From Planctomycetota bacterium (GTDB lineage: Bacteria; Planctomycetota; UBA1135; GCA-002686595), in NCBI GenBank assembly GCA_016872755.1, contig VGZE01000022.1:1-36251 (forward strand): a stretch of 36,251 nucleotides of DNA. Direction: 5' to 3'. This document shows positions 1 through 8,865 of the stretch, one piece after another. Numbering within the stretch: position 1 is the first letter of the stretch; each line of letters begins with the position of its first letter. Position numbers and translations under genes: made by a program. The notes below the pieces were generated by a model. It was not told the origin of the DNA, did no database searches, and saw nothing but the letters and a program-made list of their open reading frames with translations.

Positions 1-395
1 CCGTGCCGGTACATCATGCGCGAGTTGGGCCTGGCGAGCTCGGCGTCGAGATCGAGGGCCTCGCCCGGTGCCGTCGTCACGCGCCGCAGGAACTCCGGAT
101 TGGACGCGTGCGTCGCGCGCCAGCGCTGCATGTCGCGAGCCTCGAAGACCGGCACGAGCGACAAGAACCACAGCGGCGGCATGTGCCCGCGGCCGAGTTG
201 CTCGAGATCGAAGCGCGGCTCGAGCGCGGGTTCGCACAGCCGGCCCTCGACCGCGATGTGGCGCACGTAGAGCACGTTGTCGCCCTCGTCCGGCCCCTCC
301 CACAGCGGCAGGAGCAGGTTGTGCGCGCACGCAAAGGCCGCGAACAGCGCGCATAGCGCGCCGAAGAGCCAGCGTTCGCGCGGAGTCGGACTCAC
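1..395 (-). CDS. ArnT/PMT-like membrane glycosyltransferase, N-terminal fragment (C-terminus beyond window)
   Basis: A minus-strand frame opens at a GTG at 395 and runs off the left edge, giving 131 residues. The N-terminus has one hydrophobic segment (about residues 9-30) followed by EGPDEGDN, about where polyprenol-dependent glycosyltransferases of the ArnT/PMT (GT39) superfamily carry an acidic motif in the first extracytoplasmic loop. This would be an integral membrane protein moving a sugar from a lipid carrier. The start was chosen because the hydrophobic segment follows directly and no ATG lies upstream in frame. It is divergent from the amidase gene with only 61 bp between them. Family placement rests on a short stretch, so it could be another multi-pass membrane protein of the same fold. 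Donor and acceptor cannot be judged. Confidence 0.55.
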   Translation of the reverse strand, partial: MSPTPRERWLFGALCALFAAFACAHNLLLPLWEGPDEGDNVLYVRHIAVEGRLCEPALEPRFDLEQLGRGHMPPLWFLSLVPVFEARDMQRWRATHASNPEFLRRVTTAPGEALDLDAELARPNSRMMYRH

Positions 396-456
396 GTCCC
401 ACAGTATGCGCGAGCGCGGCGCGCGATGCGCGCTTCGTCGCCGCTACGCTACACGC

Positions 457-2142
457 ATGTGGATTCCGCTCCTGCTTGCCGTCCTCCAGGATTCCGCGCC
501 CACCTCGCGCCCCGCACCGAGCCCGGAGGTCCTGCGCCACGCGGGTGAAGTGGCAGGGCTCGACTTCACGGACGCCGAACTGGCGCTGATGCGCGCGGGT
601 GTCGGTGACCAGATGTCGAGCCTCGCGGCGCTGCGCGCGTTTCCGCTGTCGAACAGTGACGGGCCTGCGCTGCGCTGGCGACCGATCGCGGATCCGCGCG
701 GACACGCCTGGGCGACGCAGGAGCGCGGCGTATTCGGCATGGAGACGCTGCCGCGCATGGATCTGCTCGAGCGAGACCGGCCGGCGAATCTCGACGAGCT
801 CGCCTTCTGGTCGATCCGCGAGATCGCGGCACTCGTGCGCACCCGCAAGGTCGCGTGCGTCGAGCTCGCCGAGTGGAGCCTGATGCGCCTGGAGCGACTC
901 GACACGAAATTGCACGCTGTCGTCACGCTGATGCGCGAGCGAGCGCTCGAGCAGGCGCGCACGCGCGACTCCGAGCTCGAGAAGGGCATCTACCGCGGCT
1001 ACCTGCACGGCATCCCGTACGGTGCGAAGGACCTGCTCGCCGTGTCCGGTTTCCCCACCACCTGGGGCTCGCGGATCTTCGCGACTCAGGAGTTCGAGGA
1101 GGACGCGGACGTGATCGAGCGGCTCAACGAGGCCGGCGCCGTGCTCGTCGCGAAGCTCAGCCTCGGCGAGCTCGCCATGGGCGATCAGTGGTTCGGCGGC
1201 ACGACGCGCAATCCTTGGCAACTGGAGCAGGGCTCGAGCGGGTCGTCGGCGGGCTCGGCCTCGGCCGTGGCAGCCGGCTGCGTCTGGTTCGCGATCGGGT
1301 CGGAGACTCTGGGCTCGATCGTGTCGCCGTCGACGCGCTGCGGTTGCTCTTCGATCCGCCCCACCTTCGATCTCGTCGACACGCGCGGCGCCATGGCGCT
1401 GTCGTGGTCGATGGACAAGCTCGGCCCGCTGTGCCGCTCGGTCGAGGATGCGGCCATCGTGCTGCAGGCGATCGTGCATCGACAGCGTCCCAACTCACGA
1501 GGAACTCCCGGCGCGCACGGCCCTCACCCAAGGACCCGGATCCCGCAGTTCTGGCGCGATTCGGAGCCCGCGCTCGCTGGAGTTCGTATCGGGTACCCGG
1601 CCGAGTCATTCGAGAACTCCAAGCGCGACCAGCCGGTGCTCGAGGACCTCCGGAGGCTCGGTGCCGAGCTCGTGCCGGTCGAGCTGCCCGACTATCCGGT
1701 GTGGGACATGATGGTGATCCTGTCGGCCGAGGCCGCGTGCGCGTTCGATGAGCTGACGCGCGACGGCCGTGACGAGCAGATGGTCGATCAGAGCCAGGAT
1801 GGCTGGCCGAACCTGTTCCGCATCGCACGGCTGATCCCGGCCACCGACTACATCCGCGCGGATCGAATGCGCGCGAAGCTCAAGCAGGAGCTCGAGGCGT
1901 TGTTCCGCGACGCGAAGATCGAGGCGATCGTGCATCCGAGCTTCGGGCCGCTGCTCGGGATCGGCAATCTGACCGGCAATCCTACGGTCGTCGCTCCGAA
2001 CGGTTTCGCCGCCGACGGCACGCCGCACAGCATCTCGTTCACCGGGGACTTGTACGAGGACACGCGGCTGCTCGACATCGCACGCAACTGGCAGTTGTCG
2101 ACCGCGCACCACGAACGGCACCCGCAGCTCGACGCGAAGTAG
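457..2142 (+). CDS. Amidase-signature family hydrolase (TLGS subfamily)
   Basis: 561 residues; hydrolyses an amide bond by a Ser-cisSer-Lys mechanism. Visible catalytic elements are Lys191 in GIPYGAKDL, Ser263 in GSSGSSAGSA (likely cis-Ser) and Ser287 in GSETLGSIVSPS (likely nucleophile). The oxyanion loop reads TLGS where GatA-type enzymes have TGGS; I recall this variant from a distinct group of amidases of unknown substrate. The N-terminus (MWIPLLLAVL) is hydrophobic but lacks a basic region, so export is possible, not certain. The ATG at 457 was preferred over a longer frame from 277 because the extension is arginine-rich and overlaps the divergent gene. Residues about 339-360 are Pro/Arg-rich and look unlike the family, probably an insertion. 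It is not a GatA subunit by context, since no gatB or gatC is near. It ends 6 bp from the convergent epimerase gene. Confidence 0.85.
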   Translation: MWIPLLLAVLQDSAPTSRPAPSPEVLRHAGEVAGLDFTDAELALMRAGVGDQMSSLAALRAFPLSNSDGPALRWRPIADPRGHAWATQERGVFGMETLPRMDLLERDRPANLDELAFWSIREIAALVRTRKVACVELAEWSLMRLERLDTKLHAVVTLMRERALEQARTRDSELEKGIYRGYLHGIPYGAKDLLAVSGFPTTWGSRIFATQEFEEDADVIERLNEAGAVLVAKLSLGELAMGDQWFGGTTRNPWQLEQGSSGSSAGSASAVAAGCVWFAIGSETLGSIVSPSTRCGCSSIRPTFDLVDTRGAMALSWSMDKLGPLCRSVEDAAIVLQAIVHRQRPNSRGTPGAHGPHPRTRIPQFWRDSEPALAGVRIGYPAESFENSKRDQPVLEDLRRLGAELVPVELPDYPVWDMMVILSAEAACAFDELTRDGRDEQMVDQSQDGWPNLFRIARLIPATDYIRADRMRAKLKQELEALFRDAKIEAIVHPSFGPLLGIGNLTGNPTVVAPNGFAADGTPHSISFTGDLYEDTRLLDIARNWQLSTAHHERHPQLDAK

Positions 2143-2148
2143 CCTCGC

Positions 2149-2904
2149 TCAGGCGCGAGCGCGCGCGATCTCCGCCTCGATCCATGCCTGCGGCACGCCG
2201 ATCTCGGCGACGTGCAGCCGACCGATGTGCTCGGGCCCCGCGCCGCGGAAGAAACCGAGCTTCGGCGCGATGAACGTCACCGTCTGCGTCGCGCGCACGG
2301 CGGCGCCGAGCACCTCGCCGGTGTCGGCGTCGAGACCGCTCGGCACATCGACCGCGAGCACGGGCACGCGCGCGGCGTTCAGGGCATCGATCGCGCTCTT
2401 CCACGGCTCGCCGAGCGGACGCGAGAGCCCGTGGCCGAACAGCGCGTCGACGACCAGCGCGTCGTCGGCGAGCGTCGACAGCCAGGTGCCCGGAGCCGGC
2501 GAAGTGGGATGAACCTGCGTGATCGGCGGCCCGAGGCCGGTCCACAGCTTCCAGTTCAGACGAAAGTCGTCCGAGACCCGCACCGCCGTCGGATCCGCGC
2601 CGAGGTAGCTGACGCGCACGCCCGAACCAAGCGCTTGCAACAGAGTCCGCGCGATCACGAGCCCGTCGCCGCCGTTGTTGCCGGGTCCCACGAGCACATG
2701 GACGAGACCGCGGCGCGGCGACCGCCGGAGCAATGACAACACGCGCTCCGCGCACGCGCGCCCGGCGCTCTCCATCAGCGCGAACGAGGGAATCCCCCAT
2801 TCCTCGATCGCGCGGCGGTCGAGCTCGCGGATCACGGCTCGCGGCAGCGCCCGTCGCTCGAGGCCGGGTTCCCACTCGCCCCGTGCGGGCTCCGCTCCGC
2901 TCAC
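2149..2904 (-). CDS. nnrE: NAD(P)H-hydrate epimerase (YjeF N-terminal domain)
   Basis: 251 residues; interconverts the R and S forms of damaged hydrated NAD(P)H so that an ATP/ADP-dependent dehydratase can repair it; a cytoplasmic enzyme. The family signatures are all present: GPGNNGGDG at 73-81, DALFGHGLSRPL at 153-164, VDVPSGLDADTG at 185-196, and the C-terminal IGRLHVAEIGVP. Length fits a stand-alone epimerase; the NnrD dehydratase domain fused to it in many bacteria is absent and not seen elsewhere in the window. I set the start at the GTG at 2904, which overlaps the upstream stop codon (GTGA) and implies translational coupling to the HEAT-VWA gene. The frame stays open upstream to 3252, but that part is antisense-like shadow of the neighbour. 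Confidence 0.9.
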   Translation of the reverse strand: MSGAEPARGEWEPGLERRALPRAVIRELDRRAIEEWGIPSFALMESAGRACAERVLSLLRRSPRRGLVHVLVGPGNNGGDGLVIARTLLQALGSGVRVSYLGADPTAVRVSDDFRLNWKLWTGLGPPITQVHPTSPAPGTWLSTLADDALVVDALFGHGLSRPLGEPWKSAIDALNAARVPVLAVDVPSGLDADTGEVLGAAVRATQTVTFIAPKLGFFRGAGPEHIGRLHVAEIGVPQAWIEAEIARARA

Positions 2905-4508
2905 TTGTCCGCCTTCATCTCGACCGCGATCGAGTAGCCGTGGCTCTGCTCGGCCAGGCGCTGCCAGTGCTTCTGCAGGCCCTTCGGCGCATCGACGAGG
3001 ATCGAATCGAATCGCACGCGGCGGAAGCGGTTCTCCTGCGCGAGCCACTCCGTCATCAACTCCATGTTCCAGCGCGGACCGCCGGTCGGCGCGCCGTCGG
3101 TCAGCGCGAGGATCGTATCCACGTCCGGATCCTCGAGCGCGAGCAGAGCCGCGTCCCAGTAGTTTCCCGGCCCGCGGTCCTTGCGACCCTCGAACCACTC
3201 GAGCGCGCGCTGCACGTTCGCGGGCGTCGCCGGCTGCAACTCCTTGGCCCACGGGATCGGCTTGCCGGTATACGGAATCAGGTTGAAGGCGCTGCTGGCG
3301 GGCAGCTTCTCCAGCGCGGTGCGCAGCTCCGCGTCGAGGATCTGCTTGCGCGTCTTGCCATCGCGCGCGGTATCCCAGACCGAGCCCGACAGGTCGATCA
3401 GGATCACCAGCCGCGTCGAGACGATCGGCAAGCCGATCAGCGTCGGCGCTCCGATGCCCGTGCCCGACACGTCGGAGAGTCGATTGTCACCGGGTGCAAC
3501 CGTGCGCGGCGCACCCGAGCGCGCGGGCGGCTGCCAGGTCTGCGGCAGCGCCTCGGCCCAGTTGCGCCAGGCGGCAGGCTCCCAGTTCTGCTCGACGCCC
3601 GACAGCTCACGCATCAGCTCGCGCAGACGCCAGGCCAGCGTCGGCTGCTGCTCCTTCTCGTAGCGGCGCGCGAGCGCAATGACGGCGCCGCGAGTCGCGA
3701 GTGCTGCAAGCCGATCGACCGCGGCCGTGCGCACGCTGAGCTCGGGCGCATCGGCCAGCCGCGTCGCCTCGGCCAGCGCCTTGTCGCTGCCGAGCAGCGC
3801 GGCGACCTCGAGTCCGGCGCAGCGCAGCACCGCCGATTTGTCGAGCAGCGCCTTGGCGATCTCGGGGGCCACGGCCTCGCGCTGCAGCGCGCCGAGCGCG
3901 GCGAGCGCGGCGCCGCGCACCTCGTGCGAGGCATCCGTACGCGCGACGGGGCCGAGCGCGTCGGCGACGCGCTTGTGATCGCCTTCGAGGATCCGCCCGG
4001 CCGCTGCGCGCCGTTCCAGGGTCCAGGCCAGCGTGCGGCGCAGCTCTGGTTCGCGTGCGGTGCGCACCTCCCGCGCCAGCATCGCCGCATCCAGCTCGGC
4101 CTGGCTGCGACCACAGACCTCGGCCGCGCGCAGTCGGACAGCGAGCTCCTTGTGGCCGAGCCCCTTCGCGCCCAGCAGTGCCTGCACGAGCTTCTTGTCG
4201 GTCATCCGCGCCAGCGCGAGCTCGGCCTCGTCGGCGACCTGCGCACTGGGCTGCTCGAGCGCACCGAGCACGAGCTCCCAGGCCTTGGGCGAGCCGATTT
4301 CCGCCAGCTTGCGGACCGCGCTGCGGCGCTTGGATTCCCACCAGTCGCCGCTGAACGCGAGGTCGCGCTCGAGATCTTTCAGGTCATCCTGTGCGAGTAG
4401 CAGGTGCGACGATCCGGACTGAGCGACAGCGTCGGCCGCCGCTGCGCCACAGGTCGCCGGCACGGAAGACGCCAGCCAGGAGATCCACGCCAGTGCGAAG
4501 GCAGTCAC
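2901..4508 (-). CDS. Exported HEAT-repeat protein with C-terminal VWA domain
   Basis: 535 residues from a GTG at 4508 with a GGGGG ribosome-binding stretch upstream. Residues 1-25 resemble a signal peptide, so the protein probably acts outside the cytoplasm. About residues 45-300 are alpha-helical HEAT-like repeats, a protein-protein scaffold. From about 365 there is a von Willebrand A domain with a DLSGS metal-site motif (Asp372, Ser374, Ser376) and LTDGAP (Asp471). The threonine usually found in the middle of the MIDAS site is not evident: the matching segment reads RGPGNYWDA, so metal binding may be altered. Signal-HEAT-VWA architecture is common in Planctomycetota; partners are unknown. 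It is the middle gene of DUF4177 / this gene / nnrE, with a 12-bp gap before it and a 4-bp overlap after it. Confidence 0.8.
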   Translation of the reverse strand: MTAFALAWISWLASSVPATCGAAAADAVAQSGSSHLLLAQDDLKDLERDLAFSGDWWESKRRSAVRKLAEIGSPKAWELVLGALEQPSAQVADEAELALARMTDKKLVQALLGAKGLGHKELAVRLRAAEVCGRSQAELDAAMLAREVRTAREPELRRTLAWTLERRAAAGRILEGDHKRVADALGPVARTDASHEVRGAALAALGALQREAVAPEIAKALLDKSAVLRCAGLEVAALLGSDKALAEATRLADAPELSVRTAAVDRLAALATRGAVIALARRYEKEQQPTLAWRLRELMRELSGVEQNWEPAAWRNWAEALPQTWQPPARSGAPRTVAPGDNRLSDVSGTGIGAPTLIGLPIVSTRLVILIDLSGSVWDTARDGKTRKQILDAELRTALEKLPASSAFNLIPYTGKPIPWAKELQPATPANVQRALEWFEGRKDRGPGNYWDAALLALEDPDVDTILALTDGAPTGGPRWNMELMTEWLAQENRFRRVRFDSILVDAPKGLQKHWQRLAEQSHGYSIAVEMKADK

Positions 4509-4520
4509 GACGCGGCCCCC

Positions 4521-4718
4521 TTAACGCCCCGCCGGCCGCTTGAAGACCGCAACCACGAGGCGTGTCACGCCCTCGTACGAGTTCGTATCGAAGATCGAAA
4601 CGAGTTCCCACCCGTCGCGACCGATGGCCGCCAGCTCCCGATCGAGCGCGCCCTGGTCGAGCTTGCCGCCCAAGAATCCGGTCGTGTTCAGGAACAAGGT
4701 CTTGTACTCCCAGGTCAT
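4521..4718 (-). CDS. DUF4177-like small protein
   Basis: 65 residues. It begins MTWEYKTLFL, has GWELVSIFD in the centre and ends in VAVFKRP; the WEYK start, GWELV core and FKRP end are the usual pattern of DUF4177 proteins, whose function is unknown. I chose the ATG at 4718 because homologues begin at this point and a GGAGA lies about 11 nt upstream; the frame is open to 4832, but the extension is low-complexity and not family-like. It is the first gene of a likely operon with the HEAT-VWA gene (12 bp away) and nnrE. The cell location is probably cytoplasmic, as there is no signal or membrane segment. Confidence 0.75.
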   Translation of the reverse strand: MTWEYKTLFLNTTGFLGGKLDQGALDRELAAIGRDGWELVSIFDTNSYEGVTRLVVAVFKRPAGR

Positions 4719-4805
4719 GGACGTCGGATTCTCCGGGTTCGAGGCGAAAGCTGCGCGAGCGCCGCAACGGATGACGCGTCCGCTCGGCGCACGGTTGCGA
4801 CCGCG

Positions 4806-4811
4806 ATCATA
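4806..4811 (-). promoter_or_regulatory. Putative -10 element for the DUF4177-HEAT/VWA-nnrE operon
   Basis: The minus strand reads TATGAT here, one mismatch from the sigma-70 -10 consensus, in a 220-bp divergent spacer that is otherwise very GC-rich. It would give a leader of about 80 nt before the ATG at 4718. No good -35 hexamer is seen 16-18 bp upstream, so this is only a candidate. Confidence 0.3.
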
Positions 4812-4883
4812 AGGGCCAAGCCGGTCCCGCATTGCACGCGCGTTCGAGCAGGTCCCCCTTGCCCTGGCGAGCCCCGGATCCGC

Positions 4884-4889
4884 TAAGAT
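4884..4889 (+). promoter_or_regulatory. Putative -10 element for kup
   Basis: TAAGAT in the spacer upstream of kup, with a TTGCCC about 19 bp further upstream. If used, transcription would start near 4896, which would exclude the GTG at 4894 and support the ATG at 4939 as the kup start. Spacing is longer than ideal, so confidence is low. I saw no c-di-AMP (ydaO-type) riboswitch signature in this spacer. Confidence 0.3.
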
Positions 4890-4938
4890 CCCCGTGATCG
4901 GAACCGCTCTCGCGGCTCACCGAGCCACCCAGCGCCCC

Positions 4939-6951
4939 ATGTCCGTCCCCCCGACGACGAGCGCGAACGAGCCCGGCTCGACAGCGCCAGGTCACCACGC
5001 CGCGCACGATGCGCCCCCGACCGGCCGCCGCATGGCGGTTCTGACGCTCACGGCGCTCGGGGTCGTCTACGGGGACATCGGCACTAGCCCGCTCTACGCG
5101 CTGAAGGAGTGCTTCAAGCCCGAGTATGGCGTGCTGCTCGGTCCCGACAAGCAGCCGCTGCCGCTCGAGCAGATGACGCAGACGGTCCACGGGCTGCTCT
5201 CGACGATCGTGTGGACGCTGATCCTGGTCGTCGCGCTCAAGTACATCGTCTACATCATGCGCGCGGACAACCGCGGGCAGGGCGGGATCCTGGCCATGCT
5301 CGCGCTCTTGTTGCAGCAGCCGCTGTCGGGCACGAAAGGCAGGCGCCGGCGCTGGCTGTTCACGTGCCTCGCGTTGATCGGCGCAGCGCTCTTGTACGGC
5401 GACGGCATCATCACGCCGCCGATTTCGATCCTCGGCGCGCTCGAGGGCATCAAGGTGCGCAACCCCGGGCTCGGGCCGGCGATCGTGCCGCTGACGCTCG
5501 GCATCCTGTTCCTGCTGTTCTTCTTCCAGCGCCTCGGCACGTCGAAGGTCGGCTACTTGTTCGGCCCGATCATGCTGCTGTGGTTCGGGACGATGGCGAT
5601 CCTCGGCGTGCGCGAGATCTTCCACCATCCGGAGATCCTCGCCGCCGTCGATCCGCGCTACGCGTTCCACTTCTTCAGCACGCACGGCGAGCTCGGCTTC
5701 CTGGTGCTCGGTGCCATCGTGCTGGCGGTGACCGGCGCCGAGGCCTTGTACGCGGACATGGGCCACTTCGGCCGGCGGCCGATCCAGTTCGCGTGGTTCG
5801 CGCTGGTCTTCCCCTCGCTGCTGTTGAACTACTTCGGGCAGGGCGCGCTGCTGCTCGCGGCGCCCGAGAAGGCCCTGATCGAGGAATTCAACCCGTTCTT
5901 CGAACTCGCACCGCCCTTCCTCGTGCTGCCGTTGGTCGGACTGGCGATGGCTGCGGCGATCATCGCTTCGCAGGCCCTGATTTCGGGCGCGTTCTCGCTC
6001 ACCCAGCAGTGCGTGCAACTGGGCTACTCGCCGCGCATGACGATCGTGCACACGTCCGCGCGCGAGGCCGGGCAGATCTACATCCCCGAGGTCAACTCGT
6101 GGCTGTGCATCGGGTGCATGCTCGTCGTGTTCATCTTCGGGAGCGTGTCGCGCCTGAGCGCCGCCTACGGCATCGCGGTCACCGGCACGATGGCGATCAC
6201 ATCGCTGCTGTTCTTCCTGGTCGCGCGCCAGCGCTGGGGCTGGTCGCTGCTGCACGCGGGGCTCCTGACCGCGTTGTTCCTGGCCATCGACCTCGCGTTG
6301 TTCGGAGCGAACATCCACAAGGTCCACGAGGGCGGCTGGCTGCCGCTGGTGGTCGCGCTCGGGCTGTTCACCTTGATGACGAGCTGGAAACGCGGCCGCG
6401 ACATGCTGCGCTCGCAGTTGCGCGCGAAGTTGCCGCTCGAAGAGTTCCTCAAGGACCTGGAGCGCCACAAGCGCATCCGCGTGACGGGTACCGCGGTCTT
6501 CATGACCTCCGAGCACACGGGCGTACCGGTCGTGCTGCTGCACCACCTGAAGCACAACAAGGTCCTGCACGAGCAGGTGATCCTGCTCTCGATCGCCTCG
6601 CGTGAGGTGCCACAGGTCGACCTGGACGAGCGACTGGAGGTCGAGACGCTGACGCAGGGCTTCCACCGTGTCCGGGCGAACTACGGCTACATGGAGAAGC
6701 CGGCGGTGGCCGAGATCATGCAGCTGCTCGGCGCGCGCGGAATCCGCACCAAGCCGCTCGATACGACCTACTTCCTCGGCCGCGAGCGCTTGATCCCGGT
6801 CGCGGTGGCGCAGCCCGGGCAGGAAGGCAAGATGACGCTGTGGCGCAAGTACGTTTTCGCGTGGCTGACGCGCAACGCGATCCCGGCCACGCAGTACTTC
6901 GGGATCCCGCCGAACCGGGTCGTCGAGCTCGGCACGCAGATCGAGTTCTGA
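4939..6951 (+). CDS. kup: Kup-family potassium uptake protein
   Basis: 670 residues, slightly longer than E. coli Kup (622). It imports potassium, probably with protons, across the cytoplasmic membrane. The family signature GVVYGDIGTSPLYAL is at 41-55, followed by about twelve hydrophobic segments up to residue 490 and a soluble C-terminal domain of about 180 residues (GTAVFMTSEHTGVP, then FHRVRANYGYMEKP). The first 30 residues are a hydrophilic, low-complexity cytoplasmic tail. I chose the ATG at 4939; a GTG at 4894 would add 15 residues, but the likely promoter lies over it. It is monocistronic: divergent from the DUF4177 operon and convergent with the MuiA-type gene 16 bp away. Confidence 0.93.
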   Translation: MSVPPTTSANEPGSTAPGHHAAHDAPPTGRRMAVLTLTALGVVYGDIGTSPLYALKECFKPEYGVLLGPDKQPLPLEQMTQTVHGLLSTIVWTLILVVALKYIVYIMRADNRGQGGILAMLALLLQQPLSGTKGRRRRWLFTCLALIGAALLYGDGIITPPISILGALEGIKVRNPGLGPAIVPLTLGILFLLFFFQRLGTSKVGYLFGPIMLLWFGTMAILGVREIFHHPEILAAVDPRYAFHFFSTHGELGFLVLGAIVLAVTGAEALYADMGHFGRRPIQFAWFALVFPSLLLNYFGQGALLLAAPEKALIEEFNPFFELAPPFLVLPLVGLAMAAAIIASQALISGAFSLTQQCVQLGYSPRMTIVHTSAREAGQIYIPEVNSWLCIGCMLVVFIFGSVSRLSAAYGIAVTGTMAITSLLFFLVARQRWGWSLLHAGLLTALFLAIDLALFGANIHKVHEGGWLPLVVALGLFTLMTSWKRGRDMLRSQLRAKLPLEEFLKDLERHKRIRVTGTAVFMTSEHTGVPVVLLHHLKHNKVLHEQVILLSIASREVPQVDLDERLEVETLTQGFHRVRANYGYMEKPAVAEIMQLLGARGIRTKPLDTTYFLGRERLIPVAVAQPGQEGKMTLWRKYVFAWLTRNAIPATQYFGIPPNRVVELGTQIEF

Positions 6952-6967
6952 CGACGGTTCGCCGCGC

Positions 6968-8635
6968 TCAGTCGCGCCGCAGTTCGAGCCCTTCCGGCCA
7001 CGAAGCCGTCACGCCCCATTCGAGCGCGACCGTCCCGCCGCGAGGCACCGGAAGCTCCCAGGTCAGGATCCCCTTCTCTTCGCGGTCCTTCTTCCAGCGC
7101 TCGCTGCTGGACGGCTTCGGCTTCGGCTCGTCGAGTTCCACCTCGATCCGCGAGTCGGCGCTGCGCGGCGGCGCTTCGCGCACGATCAGCACAACCGTGC
7201 CGTCGGCAGCGCCGCCGGGCGAGCCGAGGTTCTGTGCCGTGAGCTTCCAGCGCTGGCGATCCGACTGCCGCGAAGAGAACAGACCGCCCTGCGCGCGCTC
7301 GTCGACGAGCTGCGTGCGCTCGATCTTCCAGTTGGGGTCGCTACCCAGGTGCAGCGTGAATTCCTCGCCGCGCTGCACCATGCCGATCGAGGCCGGCCCG
7401 ACGAAGTCGGAACCGAAGTAGACCGACGCCTGCCCGGGCAGCAGCACCCAGTCGCTCTCGTTCTTCGCGCGGCCGCGCAGCCACACGCTGGTGTCGAGCG
7501 CCGGAGCGCAGTGGTGCTCGGCCGCGATCGCGAGCTGCGCGCGACCGACGAGCACTCGCGTCGGCTCCGAGCGCGACTCGACGGTCTCCTTGCGCGCGAG
7601 CTTGTAGCGCAATGAGAGTCCGTTCGAGGATACCGACACGAATGCAGGGGTCGCGGAGGCTTCGGCCAAGTGCCCCGGGGCATCATTTGCTAGCGCGGAA
7701 TCCCCGTATCCGAGCGTCTGGAGCCCTCTGGCGGCAGATCGCTCATTCTTGTCGAGCTGCGGCTCGCGAATCCGCAGCCAGCTCGGACTCGGCTCGGGCC
7801 CCTGCGCGCCGCGCTGCGGCTGCGCGGTCGACAGCTCGATCTCGCAATCGCGCCAATCCTCGCCGGTCTGTTGCCAGATCCGCGCGCGGTAGGTCAGGTC
7901 GACCGTGCTGAGCTTCGCATCCGCGCGCAGGTCGTACTGCGGCGCCCAGCCCGCGCTCGGCACGTGGTAATCGAGCTCGAACGAGATCGGCTGCCCGCTC
8001 GCTCCGATCACATCCAGCACGAGTTCGCGGCGTCGCTCGGCGCTGCGCGAGTCATACTGCCCGAGCTCGGCGCGCAGCGCGGCGAGCTGCGTGTCGAGCG
8101 TCTCGGTCTCGCGCACCAGCGCGCGCCGCTCCTTCGAGTTCTCCGCGAGCCTTCCCGACAGCCACTCGTACTGCTGGCCCCACTCGACGCTCGTGCCCGG
8201 CCCGAGGACGTACTTCTCGCCAGGTGGTGCCTCGGCCGCGCTCTTGATCAGGTTCGACAAGTACGTGCCGAGCGACGCCAGCACCTGCACGCGGTCGTCG
8301 AGTTCGGCGCGCTGCCCCTCGAGTTGCTTGAGCTTCGCCGAGAGCTCCGCGACGCGTCCGGCTCCGGACTTCGGCACGTCGCGCTCGCGCGTTTCGAAGG
8401 CCACGAGCTCTCCGCCGGACATGCGCACGCGCACGGAGTCGGGATCGAGCGAGAGCGGCAGGTCGGAGAGCACGTAGCGGCCGTCACCCGCGGGCAGCGC
8501 CGCGACGCGCGTGACGAGCGCGCTGCCCGGGTAGACCGTGACCGCCTGCAACGCGGCGGTGATCGGCGTTTCCGCCGGCGCTTGCACGGAGTTGCGGGTT
8601 GCAAGAACGGCGAGGACGGCAAGCGAGATCGTCAT
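6968..8635 (-). CDS. DUF4140/DUF4139 (mucoidy inhibitor A-type) exported protein
   Basis: 555 residues. A signal peptide (about 1-19, ending near SVQA) precedes a DUF4140-like domain (VTVYPGSALVTRVAALPAG, about 32-120), a coiled-coil stretch (about 90-215) and a DUF4139 domain whose hallmark YHVPSAGWAPQYDLR lies near 235-250; the C-terminus ends in WELPVPRGGTVALEWGVT, also typical. These proteins are widespread, and the family name comes from a mucoidy-related locus; their biochemical role is unknown. A GGAG lies about 9 nt before the ATG. The gene has a long spacer on its 5' side and no operon partner. Assignment to the family is firm, function is not. Confidence 0.85.
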   Translation of the reverse strand: MTISLAVLAVLATRNSVQAPAETPITAALQAVTVYPGSALVTRVAALPAGDGRYVLSDLPLSLDPDSVRVRMSGGELVAFETRERDVPKSGAGRVAELSAKLKQLEGQRAELDDRVQVLASLGTYLSNLIKSAAEAPPGEKYVLGPGTSVEWGQQYEWLSGRLAENSKERRALVRETETLDTQLAALRAELGQYDSRSAERRRELVLDVIGASGQPISFELDYHVPSAGWAPQYDLRADAKLSTVDLTYRARIWQQTGEDWRDCEIELSTAQPQRGAQGPEPSPSWLRIREPQLDKNERSAARGLQTLGYGDSALANDAPGHLAEASATPAFVSVSSNGLSLRYKLARKETVESRSEPTRVLVGRAQLAIAAEHHCAPALDTSVWLRGRAKNESDWVLLPGQASVYFGSDFVGPASIGMVQRGEEFTLHLGSDPNWKIERTQLVDERAQGGLFSSRQSDRQRWKLTAQNLGSPGGAADGTVVLIVREAPPRSADSRIEVELDEPKPKPSSSERWKKDREEKGILTWELPVPRGGTVALEWGVTASWPEGLELRRD

Positions 8636-8865
8636 CAGGGCGACTCCAGTTCTCCGGTTACCAAGCGAGATGGTAGAACGATCGAACCAGCGGCGCTCTT
8701 GGGATGGGAGCTGAATTCACGAGCCGGCTTCCCGGCCCCCATGCGCACGGTGCTCACCCCCAGGGGGGCCGCCGCGACTCGATCTCAGGCGCGCGGCGCG
8801 CGCGCCGGGTCGGCGCTTCGCGCAAGCCGGCCTGGTCCTTCGAGACCTGGCGAACGCCGACGGGC

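Noticed and set aside
2733-4400. Plus-strand ORF (555 codons) opposite the HEAT-VWA gene
   Set aside because: The minus strand carries a signal peptide, HEAT repeats and VWA motifs; the plus frame is arginine-rich filler.
4719-4938. Possible c-di-AMP riboswitch upstream of kup
   Set aside because: Kup genes are known targets of this riboswitch, but none of its conserved blocks is visible in this spacer.
4807-6666. Long minus-strand ORF (619 codons) opposite kup
   Set aside because: It lies wholly antisense to a clear Kup protein, is Arg/Gln/His-rich low-complexity, and matches no family; a GC-bias shadow.
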